Shown: positions 54,641 to 63,281, counted from the first letter of the stretch. The stretch is DNA of 64,000 nucleotides from an uncultured Alphaproteobacteria bacterium (GCA_944389495.1 CALXMN010000005.1:48518-112517), one strand, 5' to 3'. The notes: generated from the sequence alone by a model not told the origin. Program-made: numbers and translations.

Positions 54641-54775
54641 TTATTTTTTTCTGAAACCCTGTTTCGCCTTTAATTTAGGATTATTAGGGTCAATCAAAAT
54701 AACCTGTTTGCCACGACGAATTTGTTTTACATTACCGCGTTTTTTCCAGGCCTTTAATGAACTTAAGAACTTCAT
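54641..54775 (-). CDS. rpmJ: 50S ribosomal protein bL36, zinc-free form
   Basis: A 44-residue protein read on the minus strand, starting MKFLSSLKAWKKRG, with the bL36 end 'PNNPKLKAKQGFRKK'. AAAGGA lies seven bases before the ATG at 54775. The Cys/His set that binds zinc in classic bL36 is absent, so it is of the C-minus type. It stands alone, far from the usual S10/spc/alpha cluster, as in other alphaproteobacteria. Terminator-like hairpin follows. Confidence 0.92.
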   Translation of the reverse strand: MKFLSSLKAWKKRGNVKQIRRGKQVILIDPNNPKLKAKQGFRKK

Positions 54776-54905
54776 CTCTAAATCCTTTGTTGTGTGGCCA
54801 TTATAAACGCTTTTTGTGAAAAATCAAATATTATATTAATTATTTGTTGTTTTTGTTGGGGCCGTTTATTTTGCTGAAAACAGTTTTTAGTTTTTTATTA
54901 ACAAG

Positions 54906-55057
54906 TTTTCAACATTTTTTTGCCGGTTTTCCGCAGTGTTTACAGTTTTTGTTGAAAATATGTATTAAATAATTAACGGTTGAAAATAACCGGCGTTTTC
55001 AACATTTTTAACAAATTTTTATGAATGCTTTTTATACTTGTTGAAAACTGTTGAAAT
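54906..55057. repeat. Six TGTTGAAAA-type motifs upstream of virB3-virB4
   Basis: The 325-base AT-rich gap between rpmJ and virB3 holds six copies of TGTTGAAA(A/T) or its inverse: 54906-54914, 54950-54958, 54978-54986 (GG start), 54996-55004, 55039-55047 and 55049-55057. The third and fourth form an inverted pair. The last two overlap the promoter. They may be operators or DnaA-box-like sites (TTTTCAACA versus TTATCCACA). Confidence 0.5.
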
Positions 55058-55066
55058 TGTTATAAT
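55038..55066 (+). promoter_or_regulatory. Putative promoter of virB3-virB4
   Basis: A perfect TATAAT (55061-55066) with TTGTTG 17 bases upstream; two of the TGTTGAAA motifs lie within the -35 and spacer. Confidence 0.5.
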
Positions 55067-55100
55067 TCAAGCAACAGATGGAGGGGATAATCCAAATATA

Positions 55101-55397
55101 ATGAAACAACAGGTGTTAAAGGCTTTGGCAAATCCGGCACGTATATTTTACGTACCATACACGTTGGCCGTGATAAATTTTGCCGTGCAATTCATTGTTT
55201 TTATTACTGTTTTTATTATAAGTTTGATTGTTCGCGGTGCTGATTCCGCCGCATATCCACTGTATTTTTTGGTATCGGTATGTGTTGTTCATATTATATT
55301 GGCATTTTTTGCCAAGCGTGAACCACAACTGGGCCAGATTATATCGGCAAAAATACAATTGTTGAAAAAAAAGATACCAGGACGGTTGGCGGCATAA
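55101..55397 (+). CDS. VirB3-like type IV secretion protein
   Basis: A 98-residue protein from the ATG at 55101; a longer TTG reading runs into the promoter. 'LKALANPARIFYVPYTLAVINFAVQFIVFITVFIISLIV' matches the VirB3 pattern (L..PA...GVPY.. then membrane helix), and 'YPLYFLVSVCVVHIILAFFAKREPQ' is the second helix followed by the usual 'a..dP.' turn. It lies three bases upstream of virB4, the conserved order. The GGAGGGG tract is 16 bases before this ATG, further than usual. Confidence 0.82.
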   Translation: MKQQVLKALANPARIFYVPYTLAVINFAVQFIVFITVFIISLIVRGADSAAYPLYFLVSVCVVHIILAFFAKREPQLGQIISAKIQLLKKKIPGRLAA

Positions 55398-55400
55398 AAT

Positions 55401-57815
55401 ATGAATGGATTTTTTGAATATTTTGCAGGTGGTGGATTCCCTTTGACAGCAACTATTTTGGGAATGATTGCGGTATTGGTTTTTATTGTGCTGATGATGT
55501 ATATTCCGGCACTGACGCGTAAAATATTTCCAAAGTTTGGTTATACGCGTTATTCACAATATTTACCCTTTAAAACCGTTTATACAGATAATTCAATAAC
55601 TTTGACCGATGGTTCTATTATCCGTGTGTGGCGTGTTGATGGTGTTCAGACAAGTATGCAGGATGACGATGCACGTGAAAAATTTTTGGATCTGAGGGCG
55701 CAATTATTTAATCAAATTCGTGACCAGGGGGTCGTTTTGCGTTTTTATACCGTGCGTGACGCAGTCGTCGAAAATACCAAGTATGAATTTGATCAACCAA
55801 TTTTACAAAAAATTTATAATAAATGGAAATCCCAGGGATTGCGCATTTTTACAAATAATTATTATATTATTTTATCCGTTAATGGGGCCGGGGCACGTGA
55901 TAAGTTAAATCAATATGGTAATTATATAGAATCTGTTTTGGCGGCATACAGGCCACGTGTTTTACGTAATGATGCATCTGATAATATGGCGCGTTTCTTT
56001 GGGCGTATTTTATCCCCGATTTCCAAACCATCACCCAGCGTTTGTAACCAAGACATAGGCGATGTTGTCACGGTTGATGATGTTGAATTTATGAATAATG
56101 GGATTATTAAATATATTGGTGATGGGCGTCAATCTTTTGCCGCGGCAATTTCTTTTAAGGTATCGCCCGATTATCTGGATGAAGATTTCTTTAATTCCAT
56201 TTATACAATTCAAACAGAAATGATTTGTATGAATGCATTTCGTATTATGGGGGCAGCAGATATAGAATCAACCCTGCGTCAGCGGCGCGCCACTGCGGAT
56301 GAAAAAGAAATATCGGCCACAGAACAAATTTCCCAGGCGGAATCCGCAATGGATGAAAATATTTCTGGTAACCAGAATCTTGTTAATTATTATCCTTTGT
56401 TTTTAATATTCGGGGCAACGGAAAAAGAACTTGAAAAATATATAGATGAATTTAATAAAATTGCTGCATCTTTTGGTGTTTCGCCAATTGTAGAATCTTA
56501 TGCGGCCAAGGTGTCTTGGTTTGCGCAAATCCCCGGATTTGATGTATTCCCACGCAGTTTTAAAATATTGTCGCGAACGGCCGCGGTCAGTATACCAATG
56601 TCCAGTACACCACGTGGGGTGACAAATTGTGACTGGGGACCGGGGCCATTGGTTATATTTCCAACCGCCCAGGGTACGCCATATCAATTTCAATTTCACG
56701 TGTCGGATAAACCGGCCGCCGTTGCACATACTTTAACCATCGGACCAACGGGTGGTGGAAAAACAACTTTGTTCAGTTTTTTGATTGCACAATCTTTGCG
56801 GCATAAAAAATTAAAGGCATTTTTCTTTGATCGTAATAAAGGTGCGGAAATATTTACTTTGGCCGTTGGTGGTAAGTATGTAACAATGGTGGGCAAGGAT
56901 AAGGATAAAAAATCAGATTCTTTTCAAACACATTTAAATCCTTTAAAAATGTCTGATACGGCGGAAAATCGCGCATTTTTACGCAGATGGTTCGCAATGA
57001 TATCCGGACAGACAGATGTAAATTCCGCCGATGAAATTGCACGTGCTGTATCGGTTAACTTTGATTACCTGCAACAGAATGACAGATTGTTGAAAAATCT
57101 GTGGGAAAGTTGTTTTTCATCCGCCGGGAATATGCGGCCTGCATTGAAAAAATGGGTGGACCCATTGCAATATGGCGATATTTTTAATGAAAATTCGGAT
57201 ACGTTGGATTTAAATTCGCGGTTGACCACATTCGATTTTACGGATATTTTGGCAGACGAAACATTGGCGCCGGCCGTGATTTCATATATTTTACATCGTA
57301 TAAATAACAATACTGTTTCTGGTGGAAATCCGTCATTGATTATGATTGATGAAACTGCGCCGATGCTGGAAAATAAAATGTTCCGTGATAACTTTATTGT
57401 GGGCCTGCAAGAAGGGCGTAAGAATCGCCAGGCGTATATGGTTGCGTTCCAGCGTGCAAACGTTTTGGATAAATTGGGCATAGGTGATGTTGTACGTGGC
57501 CAGGCACAAACGGTTCTGTTTTTCCGTAATCCGGCGGCCGATGCATCTGATTATCAATATTGGAATCTAAATCCATTGGAAATGGCGTTTATCCAGGGCA
57601 AGGCGTATCCAAACCTGGCGCGGGCGGTGTTGTTATCGCGCCCCGTCACAGGTGAATCTGTGATTTTAAATACAGAATTGGGTGGTTTGGGAAATTTATT
57701 ACGATTGTTTGAGTCTGGGCGCTCGTCGGTTTTGTTGGCCGAAGAATTATATGCACAATATGGAAATAACTTTGTTGCGGAATATTTAAAAAAACAAGGG
57801 GCAGGTGATTTATAA
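55401..57815 (+). CDS. virB4: VirB4 type IV secretion ATPase
   Basis: An 804-residue VirB4. Residues 13-37 form one membrane segment. The N-terminal CagE/TrbE domain spans residues about 60-400. Walker A is 'GPTGGGKTTL' (Lys454), Walker B 'SLIMIDETAPML' (Asp650), followed by 'GLQEGRKNRQAYMVAFQR'. It powers pilus assembly and substrate transfer from the inner-membrane base. With VirB3 upstream it is part of a T4SS whose other genes (virB6-B11, D4) are not in the window, a scattered arrangement as in Rickettsiales. Confidence 0.94.
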   Translation: MNGFFEYFAGGGFPLTATILGMIAVLVFIVLMMYIPALTRKIFPKFGYTRYSQYLPFKTVYTDNSITLTDGSIIRVWRVDGVQTSMQDDDAREKFLDLRAQLFNQIRDQGVVLRFYTVRDAVVENTKYEFDQPILQKIYNKWKSQGLRIFTNNYYIILSVNGAGARDKLNQYGNYIESVLAAYRPRVLRNDASDNMARFFGRILSPISKPSPSVCNQDIGDVVTVDDVEFMNNGIIKYIGDGRQSFAAAISFKVSPDYLDEDFFNSIYTIQTEMICMNAFRIMGAADIESTLRQRRATADEKEISATEQISQAESAMDENISGNQNLVNYYPLFLIFGATEKELEKYIDEFNKIAASFGVSPIVESYAAKVSWFAQIPGFDVFPRSFKILSRTAAVSIPMSSTPRGVTNCDWGPGPLVIFPTAQGTPYQFQFHVSDKPAAVAHTLTIGPTGGGKTTLFSFLIAQSLRHKKLKAFFFDRNKGAEIFTLAVGGKYVTMVGKDKDKKSDSFQTHLNPLKMSDTAENRAFLRRWFAMISGQTDVNSADEIARAVSVNFDYLQQNDRLLKNLWESCFSSAGNMRPALKKWVDPLQYGDIFNENSDTLDLNSRLTTFDFTDILADETLAPAVISYILHRINNNTVSGGNPSLIMIDETAPMLENKMFRDNFIVGLQEGRKNRQAYMVAFQRANVLDKLGIGDVVRGQAQTVLFFRNPAADASDYQYWNLNPLEMAFIQGKAYPNLARAVLLSRPVTGESVILNTELGGLGNLLRLFESGRSSVLLAEELYAQYGNNFVAEYLKKQGAGDL

Positions 57816-57818
57816 AAT

Positions 57819-58439
57819 ATGAAATTTGTAAAAATTTTATGTTTTTTTGTGCTGTTTATTCCGATTGGTGCGTTTGCCGATGATGATTGTTTGCCGTATA
57901 AATTAACCCCGAAAATTACACTTGATACGCCGCAATGGTCAAAAGAGGTTGTTCAACCTTTGCGTCATATGGATCTGTTGCACGGGAATGTCGTCGCAAC
58001 GATGGTTGATAATTATGATGTTGTTGCAGATATTACAAATATCGAAGATGGATATTGTGTCGCGTTGAAAAATGTATTTGCAACCGTTGGATATACGGAT
58101 TTCTTGGTTCAAATAGATATAAGGCATAAGCCAAATACGTGTACGTATAATGCAATACTTGGGCACGAAGATGAACATATTCGTGCATACTTGTCAGTAA
58201 TAGATGATTTTAAAAAAGAATTAAAAGATTCAATTTATTCTGCGGCGGATTCTATTACCCCAATATTTGTTCGTAATCAATCCGATATAGATGCCGCAAT
58301 CGATGAATTAAATGCAGAATTACAAGCGCATCCGGATTTGATTTTGGTTAAACAAAAAATCAAAGCGGCCGAAGAAATACGTAATAAACGGGTTGATCAA
58401 CACGATACAGGTGAAACGTTACGTAAATGTTTTCAATAG
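57819..58439 (+). CDS. Secreted HExxH-motif protein in the virB operon
   Basis: A 206-residue protein. Residues 1-20 are a signal peptide (MKFVKILCFFVLFIPIGAFA). 'LGHEDEHIRAYLSVIDDFKKEL' at residues 116-120 is an HExEH zinc-site motif, with Cys residues shortly before ('KPNTCTYNA') and at the start and end of the mature protein. It starts three bases after virB4, so it is probably T4SS-linked: a periplasmic metallopeptidase, wall-remodelling factor or exported product. The 12.9 kb protein has a similar HETEH motif. I know no named family. Confidence 0.72.
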   Translation: MKFVKILCFFVLFIPIGAFADDDCLPYKLTPKITLDTPQWSKEVVQPLRHMDLLHGNVVATMVDNYDVVADITNIEDGYCVALKNVFATVGYTDFLVQIDIRHKPNTCTYNAILGHEDEHIRAYLSVIDDFKKELKDSIYSAADSITPIFVRNQSDIDAAIDELNAELQAHPDLILVKQKIKAAEEIRNKRVDQHDTGETLRKCFQ

Positions 58440-58442
58440 TTT

Positions 58443-58472
58443 ATAAAAAACGCCCATTTGGGCGTTTTTTAT
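58443..58472. terminator. Bidirectional terminator after the virB operon
   Basis: AACGCCCATTTGGGCGTT with AAAAAA before and TTTTATT after; it also overlaps the end of the lipoprotein gene. Confidence 0.8.
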
Positions 58473-58801
58473 TGACGAGTGTACGTATATGTTACATCGC
58501 CATCACGTAAAATTAATGTATCTGATGTTAATTTTTCTATTTCATAGTTTTGGGTGAATTCAATTGTTTGACCATTACCAATGCTTTGACCCGTTAATAT
58601 TAATGTATCGCCATCACGTTGCCACGTATTATATAATAATGTTGCCATATTTACAGATTGTGCCGTCCCATCGGCAGACAAGGTAAATCCCTGGGTCATA
58701 TTTTCCATTCCTGGTACAGGCATTGTCCAGGTACCACCGATATTTGGACGGTCACAGGCCATTAAAAACAGTGCACATAAAATTGATAAAATTTTTTTCA
58801 T
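58469..58801 (-). CDS. Small lipoprotein, lipocalin-like
   Basis: A 110-residue protein. A signal peptide ends in the lipobox LMAC (Cys16). The mature part reads as a small beta barrel: 'IGGTWTMPVPG', 'GFTLSADGTAQSVN', 'WQRDGDTLILTGQSI', 'YEIEKLTSDTLILRDGDVTYTYTR', a layout common in lipocalin-like lipoproteins that start with a GTW-type strand. Anchored in the outer or inner membrane; role unknown. It converges on the virB terminator. Confidence 0.75.
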   Translation of the reverse strand: MKKILSILCALFLMACDRPNIGGTWTMPVPGMENMTQGFTLSADGTAQSVNMATLLYNTWQRDGDTLILTGQSIGNGQTIEFTQNYEIEKLTSDTLILRDGDVTYTYTRQ

Positions 58802-58874
58802 TTTTCTACCCCTTGATTTTTTTTATTATAGCAAAAATACTTGTTATTAATAATTAAATTTATAAAATCTGTTT

Positions 58875-60491
58875 ATGCGTGCGGAAAATCTGACACTTTC
58901 GTTTGGAACAAATATTATTTATAATGATGCCGGATTTAATTTGGGGCCACGTGATAAATGTGGTGTTGTTGGTGTAAATGGCGCAGGTAAAACGACACTG
59001 TTTAAAATTATATTGGGACAAATAGTTCCGGATTTCGGATTCATAGATACAAATAACGCAACAATCGGATATTTACCACAATTAATTGAAATAGAAAATC
59101 AAGATATTACTGTATGGGATTTTATTGCGATGGCGCGCCCAATTAAAAAATTGGAATCTGAATTAAGTGATTTATATGTTGCGCTGGCCAATAATCCAGA
59201 TGATGAAAAAGTGCAAAATCAAATATCTGTGATACAGGACAGATTGGATTACTATGATGTATACAATGCGGAATCCGTGATGATTAATATCATAGAAAAT
59301 ATGAATATCGCAGATTTAATAGATATGAAAATGACTTATTTATCCGGTGGTCAAAAGTCCAAGGTTGCATTTGCAAGATTACTTTATTCTGTGGCAGATG
59401 TGTTATTATTGGACGAGCCTACAAACCATTTGGATGCGAAAAGTCGTGATTTTGTGTGTGATTTTTTGCGGCATTATCGCGGAAATGTTTTGATTATAAG
59501 TCACGATACAGAATTTTTAAATAAGATAGTTAACAAGATTTTATTTGTTGATAAAACCACACATAAAATAATACTGTTTGATGGTAATTATGACGATTAT
59601 AAAACCAAAGTTGCACAAATGCGTGCACGACGTGTGGCCAAAATAGCGGATGAAGAACGAAAAATAAAACATTTATCTGAATTTGTTGCGCGTGCAAATG
59701 CCGCCAGTCCAACCGCACACGCAATAAAACGTGCCGGACACGTGCGTGCCGCACAATTGGAAAAATTAATATCACAACGTACGGCCGCAATCCAAGAATA
59801 CAGGCACGTAAAAATGGATTTATCACCACTGAATCCGGGGGCACGATTTCCAATTATGGTTGATGATTTGTGGTTTCGGTATCCTGGGAAAAAACTGTTG
59901 TACAGAAAATTATCATTTCATATTACGGCGGGCGAAAGATTTTTAATAGTTGGTGAAAATGGTGTTGGAAAATCCACGTTATTAAAACTGATAATGGGTT
60001 TTTTAACCCCGGAACGCGGCAGTATAGATATAAATCCAAAAACAGATATTGCATATTATGCCCAGGAACAAGAACAATTGGATTTAAATAAATCTGTGTT
60101 GGAAAATGTTTCGTGTCCCGAATACAATGATTTACAGTTGCGTGCGGCATTGGCAAACTTTTTGTTCTTTGATACCGATGTGTATAAACGTGTTGATGTT
60201 TTATCACCCGGTGAACGCGCGCGCGTGGCATTGTGTAAATTATTATTGCGACGGCCAAATATGTTGATATTGGACGAGCCTACAAACCATCTGGACCCAG
60301 AAACACAAATGATAATTGGCGATAATTTTCGTGATTTTTCGGGTACTATTATAGTGGTCAGCCATAATCCAGAATTTGTGGAACAAATTGGAATTACGCG
60401 TATGTTGGTATTACCGGCGGGCCGCATAGAAGACTATGACCACGAAAAATTGGAATATTATTATTCGGTAAACAGCGGTGATGATAAATAA
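58875..60491 (+). CDS. ABC-F family ATPase (ribosome-associated)
   Basis: A 538-residue protein with two ABC domains and no membrane part. Domain 1: Walker A 'VGVNGAGKTTL', signature 'LSGGQKSKVAFARLL', Walker B 'DVLLLDEPTNHLD'. Domain 2: 'VGENGVGKSTL', 'LSPGERARVALCKLLL', 'NMLILDEPTNHLD'. The 70-residue basic linker between them (about residues 240-310) is the P-site tRNA interaction motif region. Such proteins act at the ribosomal E site. It may be a housekeeping type or a resistance factor. The second signature is LSPGE rather than LSGGE. Confidence 0.93.
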   Translation: MRAENLTLSFGTNIIYNDAGFNLGPRDKCGVVGVNGAGKTTLFKIILGQIVPDFGFIDTNNATIGYLPQLIEIENQDITVWDFIAMARPIKKLESELSDLYVALANNPDDEKVQNQISVIQDRLDYYDVYNAESVMINIIENMNIADLIDMKMTYLSGGQKSKVAFARLLYSVADVLLLDEPTNHLDAKSRDFVCDFLRHYRGNVLIISHDTEFLNKIVNKILFVDKTTHKIILFDGNYDDYKTKVAQMRARRVAKIADEERKIKHLSEFVARANAASPTAHAIKRAGHVRAAQLEKLISQRTAAIQEYRHVKMDLSPLNPGARFPIMVDDLWFRYPGKKLLYRKLSFHITAGERFLIVGENGVGKSTLLKLIMGFLTPERGSIDINPKTDIAYYAQEQEQLDLNKSVLENVSCPEYNDLQLRAALANFLFFDTDVYKRVDVLSPGERARVALCKLLLRRPNMLILDEPTNHLDPETQMIIGDNFRDFSGTIIVVSHNPEFVEQIGITRMLVLPAGRIEDYDHEKLEYYYSVNSGDDK

Positions 60492-60511
60492 ATTCAACCA
60501 TTGGTTGAATT
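60491..60511. repeat. Perfect inverted repeat after the ABC-F gene
   Basis: AATTCAACCA-T-TGGTTGAATT, ten pairs around one base, overlaps the last base of the stop codon. There is no T run, so it is a poor terminator; a protein-binding palindrome is possible. Confidence 0.45.
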
Positions 60512-60560
60512 GTCATAATTATTCGTGTAATTTAAACTCAACACAACACACGTAAAATAA

Positions 60561-60588
60561 AAAACATACCACAAGGGTATGTCTTTTA
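60561..60588. terminator. Terminator between the ABC-F gene and the tRNA fragment
   Basis: ACATACC-ACAAG-GGTATGT, with TTTTATTTT on one side and a T-rich run on the minus strand. It probably ended the original initiator-tRNA transcript. Confidence 0.7.
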
Positions 60589-60595
60589 TTTTAAC

Positions 60596-60643
60596 TGGTT
60601 GCGGAGTGTGGATTTGAACCACAGACCTTCAGGTTATGAGCCA
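60596..60643 (-). other. 3' fragment of initiator tRNA-fMet(CAU): attachment site
   Basis: On the minus strand GGCTCATAACC (anticodon loop CTCATAA), then GAAGGTC, T-arm TGTGG-TTCAAAT-CCACA, acceptor CTCCGCA, A and CCA. This matches the 3' half of bacterial initiator tRNA; upstream of the anticodon stem the sequence diverges and no D-arm or 5' acceptor strand follows. An integrase gene starts 168 bases away. It is the classic footprint of tRNA-targeted integration, one end of an element. The rest of the 319-base gap (60492-60810) holds only the palindrome, the terminator and AT-rich sequence. Confidence 0.8.
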
Positions 60644-60810
60644 GTTTTTTACCAGGTTGATTAAATTTGATTTATATTCGTTTAATTGAATAAAGTGCTT
60701 GATTTCTGCGATTTTTTAGATATTGTGTATTTATACAGATTTATTGATTTTTATTTTTATGGTAGCCCCAAGGTAGCCCTGTATGAATAAATCAATAAAA
60801 AGGATGATAG

Positions 60811-61959
60811 ATGACAGATTTGAAAAAATTTACAATATCTTACCTTGACGGTTTAAAGAGTGCAGAAAAAGGCAAACGTTACAGTGTTTATGATAGTATA
60901 TGTCCGCAACTAGGTTTGCGTGTCACCGATAGCGGTAGTAAATCATTTTTTGTCATGAAAAAAATGCCAGGCACAATGAAAGTTGTTCGTATAACTTTGG
61001 GAAAGTATCCAGTTATGACTATATCGCAAGCACGGGATGCTGCCATGGAAGCCACAAGATATATTTCACAGGGACTAAATCCAAATGATGATAAAAGGCG
61101 TTTCAGAGAGCAAGCGACGTTGGGTGAATTGTATAAAGATTTTATGGAACGTTATTCTAAGAAAGAGAAAAAATCTTGGAAATATGATGAACGTGAAATA
61201 GTAAAGTTTTATAGCGATTGGTTTAATCGTAAGATATCCAGTATTACCAAACAGCAGATACAGAAAAGGCATGAAGATATAAGATCTAATCATGGTTTAT
61301 ACCAAGCCAACAGATGTTTAGAGCGTTTGCGTGCTATGTACAATAAAGCTATAGAGTGGGGTTGGGATGGACTAAATCCTACTAATGGCATAAAAAAGTA
61401 TAAAGAGATAAAACGTGACAGGTTCTTGTTGGCCAGTGAGGCTAAAGCTTTCTTTGCTTCTTTGGATGCGGAAGAAAATACGGTTGCTAGAAATTATTTT
61501 TATATGGCGTTGTTTACCGGTGCACGTAAGACAAATGTTCTTGAAATGCGCTGGGATCAAATAGATCTAAAAAACGCTATATGGCGTATTCCTGATACAA
61601 AAAATGGCGAACCTGTTATTGTACCTCTAATACCTGCAGCAATTGAATTGCTAAAGCGAATACCAAAAGATTCTGAATGGGTGTTTCCTAACCCACGGTC
61701 GACCAGTGGACATTTTGAAGACCCTAAAAAGCCATGGGCAAGAATTCTTGAACGTGCTGGGATAACAGATTTAAGAATTCATGACATAAGACGTACACTG
61801 GGTTCATGGCAGGCTTTGACTGGTGCAAGTCTTCCGATAATAGGTAAGTCGTTAGGGCATAAATCTACAGAAGCGACTCAGATATATGCACGGTTAAGCA
61901 ATGACCCTGTCCGTGACAGTATGACGAAGGCAGTAACGGAATTAATGGGGCAAAAATAG
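60811..61959 (+). CDS. Tyrosine-type integrase of a genomic island
   Basis: A 382-residue phage-P4-type integrase. The N-terminal DUF4102 arm-binding domain ('CPQLGLRVTDSGSKSFFVMKK...ITLGKYPVMTISQARDAA') is followed by a SAM-like core-binding domain. The catalytic set is Arg239 ('FTGARKTNVLEMRW'), His324/Arg327 ('HDIRRTLG'), His350 and Tyr359 ('ATQIYARL'). Ribosome-binding site GGATG precedes the ATG. Its codon use (AGA, GCT) differs from the chromosomal genes. The initiator-tRNA fragment beside it is the likely att site. Confidence 0.95.
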   Translation: MTDLKKFTISYLDGLKSAEKGKRYSVYDSICPQLGLRVTDSGSKSFFVMKKMPGTMKVVRITLGKYPVMTISQARDAAMEATRYISQGLNPNDDKRRFREQATLGELYKDFMERYSKKEKKSWKYDEREIVKFYSDWFNRKISSITKQQIQKRHEDIRSNHGLYQANRCLERLRAMYNKAIEWGWDGLNPTNGIKKYKEIKRDRFLLASEAKAFFASLDAEENTVARNYFYMALFTGARKTNVLEMRWDQIDLKNAIWRIPDTKNGEPVIVPLIPAAIELLKRIPKDSEWVFPNPRSTSGHFEDPKKPWARILERAGITDLRIHDIRRTLGSWQALTGASLPIIGKSLGHKSTEATQIYARLSNDPVRDSMTKAVTELMGQK

Positions 61960-62101
61960 TGTAGTTTGTTGGGGCGGCCCCCCCCCTCAGAAATTCGTTA
62001 GTTTACTGGATGTATATAAAAAATTGAAAAATTCGCATTTAAATATCATAAATTATATACGAATAGAAATATTGTTTTTGTGTCGGTTAAACAATAATGT
62101 A

Positions 62102-62130
62102 TTGATTTTTTCGTATTTTTATGGTACAAT
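62102..62130 (+). promoter_or_regulatory. Promoter of the STAS/GHKL-DUF4325-PIN operon
   Basis: TTGATT and TACAAT are separated by 17 bases. The predicted start is 2-4 bases before the ATG at 62140, suggesting a leaderless transcript. The 180-base gap after the integrase otherwise holds a G/C run and AT-rich sequence. Confidence 0.6.
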
Positions 62131-62139
62131 TCAGCCGTT

Positions 62140-62970
62140 ATGAAGGTTGTTCTTCAGGGTAGTTTTGAAACTGATTTTAGTTCTGTTAACAAATTGATGA
62201 GTGTTAACAAAACTCTTTCCAATGCGGCTGTATTAGAAGAATGTATCATTGATATGCAGAGGGTTGATTGGTTTAATGCGGCTCTTTGCTCTTTTTTTAA
62301 AGCTTTTTTACGGCAAAGAATGGCTGAAAATAGGATTGTAATTAGATTTTTGTTCAATAGCACTAGTCCGTCTAACATGAAAGTTAGGGGAATTTTTGAA
62401 AGAAATGGTTTTTTTTCAGGACAAGTAAGGGATTTTTATAATACTATATTTCCTGTAAGAGATTTTAGAACTATAGATGTTGAAATAGAAAGTTTCCTAA
62501 AAAACATGAAAGAAGATTTCTTAGATATGGACAAGTTCCCTTTTTCTGAAGAATCTACGAAGGGTATTTTAAGAGGGTTAGGTGAAATTTTTTCTAATTC
62601 GCAGAGACATTCTGAAAGTGACTGGGTTTACACATCTGGACAACTTTTTCCAAATAGAAATCTTGGTCAAGTTGTATTTTGTATAACGGATGTTGGAGTT
62701 GGAATTGTAAAAAAAGTAAAGACATATATGAATAATATGTTGACATCAGAAGATGCGATAAATTGGGCTTTTGAGGAAGGAAATACCACAAAAAATGGTT
62801 CTGGTGGCCTAGGTTTATTCAGTTTAAAGAATATAGTGGAAAAAAACAATGGAGATCTTATTGTTGTCTCAAATGATATTTATTATGATGTTTTGAAAAA
62901 GAAGATGCACAAACTCGTATTTGACTTTACTGGGACTTTAGTTATAGTTATAATGAACCGTAAGGGATAG
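62140..62970 (+). CDS. STAS-like plus GHKL ATPase protein
   Basis: A 276-residue protein. Residues about 1-110 look like a STAS-type fold ('LEECIIDMQRVDWFNAALCSFFKAFL', then 'IVIRFLFNS'). Residues about 140-276 are a GHKL ATPase: N-box 'GLGEIFSNSQRHSESD' (Glu149, Asn153), G1 'CITDVGVGI' (Asp184, Gly186, Gly188) and G2 'GSGGLGLFSLKNIV'. There is no DHp/His phosphoacceptor, so it resembles the anti-sigma-factor kinase branch. Next gene is a STAS-like DUF4325 protein two bases downstream. It may phosphorylate or sequester that partner. AT-rich and unlike the chromosome in codon use. Confidence 0.8.
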   Translation: MKVVLQGSFETDFSSVNKLMSVNKTLSNAAVLEECIIDMQRVDWFNAALCSFFKAFLRQRMAENRIVIRFLFNSTSPSNMKVRGIFERNGFFSGQVRDFYNTIFPVRDFRTIDVEIESFLKNMKEDFLDMDKFPFSEESTKGILRGLGEIFSNSQRHSESDWVYTSGQLFPNRNLGQVVFCITDVGVGIVKKVKTYMNNMLTSEDAINWAFEEGNTTKNGSGGLGLFSLKNIVEKNNGDLIVVSNDIYYDVLKKKMHKLVFDFTGTLVIVIMNRKG

Positions 62971-62972
62971 AA

Positions 62973-63281
62973 ATGGAAAAAACACAGAAAATCTTAGTCA
63001 AGGAGATTATAGATTCTGAATTTGCCGTATCACTGGATAGGGCTGATTTGTTATTTGATTTTTTAAAGGGTGTCCTAGAACGCGGAGAAAAAATAGAACT
63101 TTCTTTTGATGGTATTGATGTTTTGCTAACTGTTTTTGCAAATGAGTCTATAGGTAAGTTGTATGAATATTTTAATCCAGAATTGATAGATGGAATATCT
63201 TTGGTTGATGTAGATGAGAATACTCGTGATACTTTATCTAGAGTTAAGAAGAAAGCTTTAGAAAGTGTTAGTAAAAAATAA
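62973..63281 (+). CDS. DUF4325 STAS-like protein
   Basis: A 102-residue protein. 'AVSLDRADLLFDFLKGVLERGEKIELSFDGIDVLLTVFANESIGKLYEYF' (residues 18-67) has the DUF4325 shape: helix with Arg, strand with DF-like 'SFDGID', then a helix, as in STAS antagonists. The Ser/Thr usually phosphorylated in STAS proteins could lie in 'LLTVFANES'. The tail is basic (VKKKALESVSKK). It lies between the GHKL gene and the PIN gene; stop TAA overlaps the next ATG. Confidence 0.75.
   Translation: MEKTQKILVKEIIDSEFAVSLDRADLLFDFLKGVLERGEKIELSFDGIDVLLTVFANESIGKLYEYFNPELIDGISLVDVDENTRDTLSRVKKKALESVSKK

Noticed and set aside
54776..55100. Chromosome origin (oriC)
   Set aside because: The 9-mers match DnaA boxes at only 7 of 9 positions, no canonical TTATCCACA cluster or dnaA/hemE neighbour is seen, and two copies sit on a promoter; kept only as an alternative in the motif finding.
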